64,000 bases of DNA from Ferruginibacter sp. HRS2-29. Its GTDB lineage: Bacteria > Bacteroidota > Bacteroidia > Chitinophagales > Chitinophagaceae. How positions within the stretch are numbered: the first letter of the stretch is position 1; each line of letters opens with the position of its first letter. The notes beneath the pieces are model-generated. The model was given only the letters and a program-made list of their open reading frames with translations, had not been told where the DNA came from and did not search any database. The DNA lies in the NCBI RefSeq assembly GCF_024343615.1, contig NZ_RJUB01000004.1:1-64000 (forward strand), read 5' to 3'. This document shows, one piece after another, positions 17,820-27,000 of the stretch. The position numbers and the translations under genes are program-made.

Positions 17820-18437
17820 ATGCATACCAAAGACCTGATCTTTGCGGGGAAAAATATAGATGAAGCTACAAAAGCCCTGATCATGGTGCATGGCCGTGGC
17901 GGCAATGCGGAAGACATTTTATCGCTGGCGCAATACTTTCAGGTGAAAGAGTATGCGTTGATTGCGCCACAGGCGAAAAATAACAGCTGGTACCCGAATT
18001 CTTTCCTGGCCCCGCCTAAAAACAACGAGCCTTGGTTATCTTCTGCCTTGGAAGTTTTGAAAGAAACGGTAAAGGATATAGAAGAAAAAGGGATAGCTAA
18101 ACAACATATTTATTTCCTGGGGTTTTCGCAGGGGGCCTGCCTTACACTTGAGTTTGTAACAAGAAATGCTGCAAGATACGGTGGCGTAGTGGCGTTGACG
18201 GGAGGATTGATCGGTGATAAAATATATCCCGATCATTATTCCGGCGATTTTGAAAACACGCCTGTATTCATTGGCAGCTCAAATCCCGATCCGCACGTAC
18301 CGGTAGAAAGAGTGTATGCCAGCAGCAATATTTTGAGAAGCAAACATGCCGATGTTACCGAAAAGATCTACAACAACATGGGCCATACGATCAATGAAGA
18401 TGAAATTGAAATGGCTAATAAGACCATATTCATATAA
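17820..18437 (+). CDS. phospholipase/carboxylesterase (MhqD/YpfH-like alpha/beta hydrolase)
   Basis: 205 residues from the ATG at 17820 (a TTG two codons earlier overlaps the previous stop). The oxyanion region is MVHGRGGNAED, the nucleophile is S103 in GFSQG, and D157 (SNPDPHV) and H189 (MGHTINEDE) complete the triad. Length and motifs match the abhydrolase_2 carboxylesterases. It is coupled to the ring-cleaving dioxygenase, which argues for a shared role in detoxifying quinones or aromatic electrophiles, as known for MhqD/MhqO. The stop codon lies inside the stem of the terminator. Confidence 0.85.
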   Translation: MHTKDLIFAGKNIDEATKALIMVHGRGGNAEDILSLAQYFQVKEYALIAPQAKNNSWYPNSFLAPPKNNEPWLSSALEVLKETVKDIEEKGIAKQHIYFLGFSQGACLTLEFVTRNAARYGGVVALTGGLIGDKIYPDHYSGDFENTPVFIGSSNPDPHVPVERVYASSNILRSKHADVTEKIYNNMGHTINEDEIEMANKTIFI

Positions 18438-18472
18438 AAATTGCCCGGTTATCAACCGGGCAATTTTTATAT
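18432..18472. terminator. strong bidirectional terminator
   Basis: A perfect 19-bp inverted repeat with a 3-nt loop (core TTGCCCGGTT / AACCGGGCAA), flanked by A and T runs, lies between the convergent esterase and receptor genes. The left arm includes the esterase stop codon. Confidence 0.85.
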
Positions 18473-18508
18473 GAATTATGAATTATGAATTATTAATTAT
18501 TAATTGAT
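18473..18508. repeat. short AT-rich direct repeats
   Basis: Repeated GAATTAT and TTAATTA units fill the gap between the terminator and the receptor stop codon. They resemble the AATTACG-type repeats seen at 43.8 and 61.6 kb. Confidence 0.4.
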
Positions 18509-20929
18509 CTAGTTTCCCCCTTTGATCCTTCCCGCTTCCGTTTCCAGCCCCGTCTTACGTTGCCTTGAACTGGCCACCTGGTTGCTACCGAAACGGTAGG
18601 TGAAATTCACCCTGAATGTCTGACTTTCCCAGCCGCTGCGCAACTTGATATACAGCCCGGAAAAGTCTGAATTACCTGCCCAGCGTGCCGTGTGGAATAT
18701 ATCGGTGTAGCTGATCTTAACAGTAGCTTTTTTCTTCATGAATTGTTTCTGCAACCCTATATCCGCCGCACCCATCGATTTTGAACGGATGGTACCATCC
18801 AGGCTTGGCCCATTGAACCAACCACTGAATTCTGCTGAATAATCTTTGCCCAACTGGAAGGTATTTTGCAGATAACCGCCATACCCCGTTACATCAAGAT
18901 CAAGATCCGTGTTGGTCAGCTGTCCTTTGAAGCGCTGATAATTGCCATAAAAATTCACATACCCGCTCCACCATTTTGCAATGGGCAATGAAGAACCGAT
19001 GCTGATGGAATAGATGGCCTGGCTCGCCAGGTTACGCTGTTGAATGAAGGTAGCATTGCTGTTAGTAGTATCCAGTATTTCCGACCGGTAATCTTTTACG
19101 TGGCTATACCCTACTGTTGTGGTGATGAGGCTCTTGAACGTATGTGCCAGCTCAATGTTGCCGGTATATTGCGGGCGAAGGAAGGCATTTCCTTTCTGAT
19201 AGGTGAGCTCATCCAGTTTGTTTTCAAATGGGTTAAGGTCCTGGTAAGAAGGCCTGTCGATACGGCGGCTGTAAGTGAGGTTCAGCGTATGTTTCTCGCT
19301 GATATTGTACGTAAGTGCGGCACTTGGAAAGAAATCGAGATAGCTGCGTTTGATATTGTTATCCGCCTGTACGATACCGTCATCACGGGTCAGGTCGCCT
19401 TCGCTATTGGTTTGTTCCGCACGTAAGCCTGTCTGCAGGCTGATCTTTTTGGTGAGTTCACGCTGATAATTTACATACAATGCATTTACATTTTCAATGT
19501 ATTCGAACCGGTTGCTGCGTTGCAGGTTTTTAACGGGCACACCGTTCTGATCGGTAAAAAATTCAAATGCATTGCGTGTTTTTACATAAGCCGCCTTTGC
19601 ACCGAAACCGAATTTACCTTTCCATTTGTTCATTTCCACATCTACTTTTGCCGTGTAGATATCGATGTCGGTAGGTGTGTTATTGCGGTTGATGATGCTG
19701 TAAAGCGGGTTGCCACTCCCGTCGGTGTAATAGTTAGGCTGAAAGCTGCTCCCTGTTCCGCGGAATAACCCGTAATCCGCATCAGCATTGATCTCTGTAC
19801 CGGTAGTATCTACAAAACGGTAATTGAGGTTACCATTGAAATTGGTTCGCTTACCCGCAATGCTATTGGTTGCATTCAGCGTTTTGGCATATGCTTTAGT
19901 TGGATCGTAGCTTACGATCGTCTGACTTTTATTATCCCATACACCATCCCCGATACTCACTGAAGCCATCACACCAAATGTATTTCTTTTGTCGATGAAG
20001 AAATCGGCGCCGGCTTTACCGTTGTAATATTTATTGGAAGAAATGCTGTTGCTCTTCTGATCGTAAATAGAATCGCTCTGAATGCGGTAGATATCCTGGT
20101 TGTTGTGATAATCCCCGATAAAGAAACCGGCATTACCAAACACGTTTACTTTTTTATCGCGGAAGTTCAGGTTGAGGCTTCCGTTGCCTTTTGGCGTAAC
20201 ACCCTGTACCAGCCCGGCATTCACCGAACCGTTGGTACCGTATTTTTTATTTTTCTTCAGGCGAATGTTGATGATACCGGCATTACCACTGGCATCGTAT
20301 TTTGCGCTCGGGTTGCTGATCATTTCAATGGCTTCCACATCAGTGCTGTTGATACCTTTCAGGTAAGCCGCCAGGTCTTTGGCATCCAGTTGCGTCATTT
20401 TACCATCGATGTAGATCTTAACACCATTCTTACCCTTCATGCTGATGTTCTCATTATTGTCTACACGAACACCCGGGCTTTTCTGCAGGAGTTCCAACGC
20501 GTTACTTCCGGTAGCATTGATGCTGCCTTCTACATTGAAGATCGTTTTATCGGCCTTGATCTCGATCATCGGCTTTTTAGACGTAACGGTAACTGTTTCC
20601 AGTTTTTTTCCTGAAACTTCCAGCGTTATGTTGCCTTCAGGCTTTTCGCCTGCGGCATACCGCTTACTGTATTTTTCAGAAAAACCTGTCATGCTGAATA
20701 GCAGCAGGTAGGAACTGTCGGGTGACTGAAGTTCGTATTTACCATCATTGTCTGTGATGGAAGTCCTTAACAGGCTGCTGTCTTTAGCGTTGAGCAAAGA
20801 AACGGTGACTGCCCGGAGGGGCTTGCTGGATGGGTCTGTAACCGTGCCCGTTAATGGTGGATTGTTTTGTGCGGTCGCTTCAAAAAAGAACGAGAGCAAC
20901 AATAAGGTAACGGTCAATAATTTTCTCAT
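18509..20929 (-). CDS. TonB-family outer-membrane beta-barrel receptor (OMP_b-brl_3)
   Basis: 806 residues from the ATG at 20929; the frame extends to a TTG at 20959 but the signal peptide (MRKLLTVTLLLLSFFFEATAQ) begins at the ATG. Residues ~25-105 form a CarboxypepD_reg-like domain (LTGTVTDPSSKPLRAVTVSL). Then comes a plug (ELLQKSPGVRVDNNENISMK, GIINIRLKKN) and a long barrel ending in FRVNFTYRFGSNQ with a short basic tail. This group of receptors usually lacks a SusD partner and none is encoded nearby, so the substrate is unknown. Monocistronic, convergent with the esterase gene. Confidence 0.85.
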   Translation of the reverse strand: MRKLLTVTLLLLSFFFEATAQNNPPLTGTVTDPSSKPLRAVTVSLLNAKDSSLLRTSITDNDGKYELQSPDSSYLLLFSMTGFSEKYSKRYAAGEKPEGNITLEVSGKKLETVTVTSKKPMIEIKADKTIFNVEGSINATGSNALELLQKSPGVRVDNNENISMKGKNGVKIYIDGKMTQLDAKDLAAYLKGINSTDVEAIEMISNPSAKYDASGNAGIINIRLKKNKKYGTNGSVNAGLVQGVTPKGNGSLNLNFRDKKVNVFGNAGFFIGDYHNNQDIYRIQSDSIYDQKSNSISSNKYYNGKAGADFFIDKRNTFGVMASVSIGDGVWDNKSQTIVSYDPTKAYAKTLNATNSIAGKRTNFNGNLNYRFVDTTGTEINADADYGLFRGTGSSFQPNYYTDGSGNPLYSIINRNNTPTDIDIYTAKVDVEMNKWKGKFGFGAKAAYVKTRNAFEFFTDQNGVPVKNLQRSNRFEYIENVNALYVNYQRELTKKISLQTGLRAEQTNSEGDLTRDDGIVQADNNIKRSYLDFFPSAALTYNISEKHTLNLTYSRRIDRPSYQDLNPFENKLDELTYQKGNAFLRPQYTGNIELAHTFKSLITTTVGYSHVKDYRSEILDTTNSNATFIQQRNLASQAIYSISIGSSLPIAKWWSGYVNFYGNYQRFKGQLTNTDLDLDVTGYGGYLQNTFQLGKDYSAEFSGWFNGPSLDGTIRSKSMGAADIGLQKQFMKKKATVKISYTDIFHTARWAGNSDFSGLYIKLRSGWESQTFRVNFTYRFGSNQVASSRQRKTGLETEAGRIKGGN

Positions 20930-21042
20930 AACAGTTTCTGATTTTCTAGTCTTACGCAAAGAGAATAAGAAATGTTACAGTTAAAATAAAAAAAGATGTA
21001 AAAGAAATATTTCGCAGGATAAGCGGCAAACGGCCTCATACA

Positions 21043-21083
21043 AAAATGTGGTTTGTTAATATTTTTTTAACAAACCACATTTT
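21043..21083. terminator. terminator after the glucan synthase gene
   Basis: A perfect 17-bp inverted repeat (AAAATGTGGTTTGTTAA / TTAACAAACCACATTTT) with a T-rich 7-nt loop, 8 bp beyond the stop of the gene at 21092-29776. Confidence 0.8.
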
Positions 21084-21091
21084 GATCATTT

Positions 21092-24000
21092 TCATATTTC
21101 CACTTCCACAAGCCCGCCTTTGTTTTCCATTTTGAGCGCATGTTCCTTTTGTTCACCTGCTTTCAGCGAGATCATATAAGTAGTATCCATATACCTGTAC
21201 TGGATCTTTATAGTTCCCCATTCGGCCGGCATGCAGGGTTTGAACCTTATAGTATCGCCTGTACGTTTCAACCCTATAAATGATTCGAGGATCAACTGGT
21301 ACATCCATCCGGCTGAGCCCGTGTACCAGGTCCAGCCGCCGCGGCCTTTGTGGCGTGGCTCCGCGTATACATCTGCTGCTATTACATATGGCTCTGATTT
21401 ATACACAGCTATTTTTTCCGCATCGATCCCGCGGTTGAGCGGGTTGATCATTTTGAGCAACTCCCAGGTACGTTCCGCGTTACCGGCTTCGGCAAAAGCC
21501 ATTACCAGCCAGATAGCGGCATGGGTATATTGTCCGCCATTTTCACGCACACCCGGCACATATCCTTTTATATAACCGGGGTTCATCGATGATTTATCAA
21601 ACGGCGGATCAAATAATTGTATCATGCCATCCTCTTTGCGCACCAGGTATTTATCTGCCGATGCCAGCGCCGTGAGCGAACGTTCCTTATCCCCGGCTTT
21701 CGACAATACCGACCAGCTTTGTGCGATGGAATCAATTTTACATTCTTCATTTTCTTTGGAACCAAGCGGTGTACCATCATCAAAATATGCACGCCTGAAC
21801 CATTCGCCATCCCAGGCATTCTTATTGATCGACTGTTTCAACGCCGATGCCTGCGTACGGCATTTATCCGCGAAGGCCTGGTCATGGTGCGCTACAGCCA
21901 CTATTGAAAAACGCTCCAGTATGTCGTACAGGAAAAATGCCAGCCAAACGCTTTCGCCTTTTCCATGCTGGCCCACTTTATCCATACCATCATTCCAGTC
22001 GCCGGATCCCATGAACGGTAAACCATGTTCGCCGAAACGAAGCCCATGCTCTATCGCCCTCACGCAATGCTCGTACAAACTGGCAGTTTTATCGGATCTG
22101 ATAGGCAGGTCATAATAAGATTCTTCGCCGGCGTTCAATAAACGCCCTTCAATAAAACTCACCTGCTCTTCCAGTATCTGCTGATCGCCGGTAGATTGTA
22201 TATACCTCGCGGTTACAAATGGCAACCACAGGTAATCATCGGAGCAGGTAGTGCGTACGCCCCTTCCCTTCGGCGGGTGCCACCAGTGCTGTACATCGCC
22301 TTCTATGAACTGGCGGGAAGCACATATTAATATCTGGTCTCGCACCAGCCCCGGTTTGGTATGCATCAGCGAAAGTACATCCTGCAGCTGGTCCCGGAAC
22401 CCGAATGCCCCGCCGGATTGATAGAACCCGCTCCTGGCCCAGATGCGGCAAGATAAAGCCTGGTAATTCAACCAGCCATTGGCTAAAATATTGGTGGCGG
22501 TATCCGGCGTGTACACCTGCACGTTAGTTAGGGTTTCTTTCCAGAAATCTTCTACCTTTTTGAAAGCTTCTTTAGCCGCGGCATTCCCTTCATAGCGTTC
22601 GATGAGCGCAATGGCTTCATCCATATTTTTTCCGGCGCCGAGGCGGAACGTCACTTGTTTTTCTTCTTCTTCCACCAGGTCGAAAGCTACCTGTAATGCT
22701 GCACAGGAATCGAGCGCAGCGCCGGTTTTGCCAGAGAGCCTTACTTTATTCATAGCGTCGGGATTGGCCAATGTTCCGTTGCGGCCTATAAATTCTGTAC
22801 GGTCGGCAGTAAAGGAACGCCCGGCATCATCCACATCAAAAAAAGCAACGCGGTGCTCAAACTCTGTACTGTAAGCATTTTGCGCCAGCAATGCACCACT
22901 GCGTTTATCCATTTCCGTTATGGTATGCATCTGCGCTTTGGAACGCAGGTCGCCCAATACCCATTCCATATAACCCGTGGCAGACACCCGCCTTGGCCGG
23001 TTGGAATTATTACGCACTGTAAGTACGATGAATTTAATGGTGGCATCGATGGCCACATATACTTTCATGGATGAATAGATACCATCTTCACTATGTTCGA
23101 AAATGCTGTAGCCAAATCCATGGCGGGTGATGTAGGGGGAATTTCCTCTTGCAGGCAAAGCCGATGGCGACCAGAACCGGCCACTTTCTTCATCCCGCAG
23201 GTAAAACGCTTCTCCTTTAAGATCCGTTATGGGATCATTGTTCCAGGGTGTAAGCCTTATCCCGTGGGCATTTTCAACCCAGGTATAGGATTGGCCGCTT
23301 TCGGATACAACAGTACCGAACTGCGGGTTACCCAATACATTTACCCATGGGGCCGGCGTAGGTTTGCCCGGCATTGTCTTGATGACATATTCTTTTCCAT
23401 CTGCGGAAAACCCGCCGAACCCATTGAAGAACTGTACGCCTTCCGGAAGCTGCAGATCGTTGATCAGCGTAGAATCTACAGAGGTATGGAATTTACTCGG
23501 TTTGAAAACCGGTATGGTATTTTTTGGTTTAGCGCCCCTGTTCACCTGCTCTTCAAGCGTACCCAACCTATCGGAGATAACAATATGCGCCACGGTCTGG
23601 AATAAGATCCTGTCTTCATTGGATATCTGTTCGGTAGACCGTATGAATATACCGCCTGGCTGATCTTTAAGATTGGCAGAAGACCCCGGAACGATCAGTG
23701 CGTGAATGCGATCGTTCAGTTCCTGGCGATAGCCACCATGATCATCGTTCCAGATGATAAGATCAACGATGAGCCCTTTCAGGCGCCAGTAGGCATGTGC
23801 CTGCACCATCTGTTTTACAAGATCGAGGCTCGATGATTCTTCTATCTGCAGCAACACGATGGGAAGGTCACCGGATATGGAATAAGCCCAGAGGGCAGAC
23901 TGGCCGCGGCGGTTCTTGATGATGTTGGCCGGATCGGTTCGTAAAGCACCGTTACCAAAAATAATGGAGCCTGCCAGCCGGTTGTATAATTGAGCATCCG

Positions 24001-27000
24001 CTTCTGTGGCATTGATCTGCCGCAGGATCACCTGGCTATGAGTCCATGCCAGTTCCAGTCCGCGGTTAGCGATGTGTTTGTCCTGGTATTTTTCTATCAG
24101 GGCATTGCTGCCTTCTTTTGTATCTGCCGCACCGGTGATCACATCTACTATCACTGATTTGTAGGGTTCGATATAAATGCGGTATTGAATAGCGATAACA
24201 GGATCCAGCACCGAACCGCTTTCGCCACTCAGCCCTTTTGAATTGTAGATCATGCCCGGCTGATGAATAGTATTTCCTCTTCCGATAAAACGATCCCTGT
24301 CTGTTTCATAGGTCACTTGTTGTATTTCCGCTCCATGCGCTTTCATCAGGTGAAAAAGATAAGGAGTGGTTTCATCGGCTGATCGCGGCCTTCTTGTACA
24401 GATGATCGCATGGCGCTGTTCATTTATTTCTGTCTGTACAAAAAGATTGCTGAAAGCCGGGTGCGCTTCATCTGAAGCTGCCGATGCCATTACTACTTCC
24501 GCATAACTCGTAACTTCTATGAACCTTCTTTTGCGGGAGCGGTTGTTGATATGGATGCGCCGCAATTCAACATCATCTTCGGGAGAAACGATCACTTCCG
24601 TATGTGTTTCTATATTATTATCCTTGCGGCGAAACTCGGCCCTGCCCTGTGAAAAAACGGCTTCGTAATTTGTGCCTTCATTGAGTGAAGGCTGGTATGC
24701 CGCCGACCAGAAAGCATTATTTTCCAGGTCGCGGATATAACAGAATGTACCCCAGTTGTCGCAGGTGGCATCTTCGCGCCAGCGATTGATGAGCAGGTTT
24801 TTCCAACGGCTGTAGCCGCCACCAGAATTGGTAAGCATCACATGGTACCGGCCATTGGAAAGCAGCTGTACTTCGGGAATGGCCGTATGCGGCGTGTTGA
24901 TCACACGCATGGATTCATTGCCCCCGGCAAAAACCGTAGTATCCGATTCGTGTACCGTTGGTGAATAAAAAGTAGTGATCCTCGGTATCCTTTCCTGCAA
25001 TAACAACAAGGTGGCCTTTACCTGCACATCCGCTTCAAATCTTTTCTGCATCGGCTGATCAAACATGAGGAAGCCGATAGAAAGAAATGCCATTCCCTGG
25101 TGATGGGCCATGAAGGACCGTATCACGTTGTGGGTAGTACGCCGTGGCAATCTTGCAGCCGTGTAATCGATGGCTTCGTAAAATCCATAACGTCCTTCAA
25201 AACCATCTTCCTTCATCACCTGCAGGTTGTTATACGCATCCGATGGCGCTACCATCAATGCCATGATGGTGGCATATGGCGCTATCACCAGGTCGGAAGC
25301 CAGGCCACGCTTGAATCCCAGTCCGGGAACCCCAAAGGCCCTGTATTGATAATTGAGGTGTGCATCCACATTGCTGTATCCCGATTCGGAAATACCCCAT
25401 GGGATATTGCGGCTTCGGCAATAGTCCATTTGTTTTTTGATGACCGATTTGTTTGTCTGATCAAGCAATGTATTTTCATACGTTGGCATCACCAGCAATG
25501 GCATGAGGTATTCAAACATCGATCCGCTCCAGGATAATAAGATGGGATCGGTACCGAGGTTCGTCAGCTGCCTTCCTAAGGCGAACCAGCTCTGCTGGGG
25601 CAATTTGCCTTGCGCAATGGCAACAAATGTCGTTAACCTTGCTTCGGATGCCAGCAGATCGTAATAACTGTTGTCGGCCCTGTGTTCATCGGCATTGTAG
25701 CCGATTGTGAGCAAGTGTTGTATTTTATCGTATAAAAAATCATATTCCACGTGGGTGAATTCATCGCATTGCCGGGCCAGCACTTCGGCACGCAACTGTA
25801 ATTGTTTTGCGAACCTGGCAGAATCTGTAATAGCTGATCGCAGCTGGTTCAGCCATTCATTTTCAGCAGCCGAATTTTCCGGCAGATAACAAGCCACTAT
25901 CTTATGCAACAAGGATTGTTCGATGCGTGCCAGCTGGTTGATAGTAGGCACAGCAGGAAGATCGGCAACCAGGTGGCTGAATTTTTCTTTCGCCGCAGGT
26001 AAACCAAGCCATGGAAAAAATGTGTTCAACTGGTGCTGCATATTTTTGATATGCTCCATGGTTTTTTCGGCCCACCAGTCGTCTTCCATATCAGGGGTGA
26101 GGTCGAGTTCGACGAGAATATTTTTCAATTGCGCCTCGATCGCCGAAAGATATGTATTGAGCTGATGCAGGTCATGGATATGCTGTGGCCATGTATTCCG
26201 CAGGGAATCCATGAACCCGGTAAGCGCTTTCTTTTCATTTGTCTTCTCGATCAAAATACCCAAGGCATCTTCGAGCCCTTTGAAATCATTTTCCGAAATT
26301 ATTTTTTTATCCGGAACCGACATCAGGCCTTGCTTGAGCGTGATCACATGCCCGATGAAATTTCCACTATCTACTGTAGAAACATACCGCGGCGCCAGCG
26401 GTGCCAATGAGATCGTATCGTACCAATTGTACAGATGGCCGCGGTATTTTTCCATCGACTGCAGGGTGCGGAGGGTGTTGCCGGTTCGCTCCAATAATGT
26501 TTCGTGGGTGATGTAGCCAAAATCCCAGGCAGTGAGGTTCGACAACATCGACAGCCCGATATTGGTAGGCGACGTGCGATGGGCGATGCGTTCTACGGGT
26601 TGCTCCTGGTAATTGTCCGGCGGCAGCCAATTGTCTTCCTGGCCTACAAACACTTCAAAGAACGACCATATCTTACGGGCAAGTTTACGCAGGTAAATAC
26701 TCTCCGATTCGGTGATCTCCGTTTTCTTTTCAGCTCCCGGTTTGCTGATATACCAGGTTACCAGCGGCGCCATCAGCCAGGCAATGATAAACGGGGATGC
26801 CGCGATGATGGAGACCGGAGAATATAACGTGAGAAAAATGAATATACCGATAGAGAATACCGGCGTAAACCACATATAGGCATACGTACCCGCGACGGTG
26901 CGCTTTAAAACGCTGCTGCCATAAGGGTTCCATTGCAGCAGCTTCCTCCGTGAGATATAGATCCTCCAGAGGGTAAGCAATATTCCCTGTGTGAAAACGA

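Noticed and set aside
25100-25537. Plus-strand open frames inside the glucan synthase gene
   Set aside because: They lie opposite a continuous 2894-codon gene with full family motifs and have no recognisable protein features.
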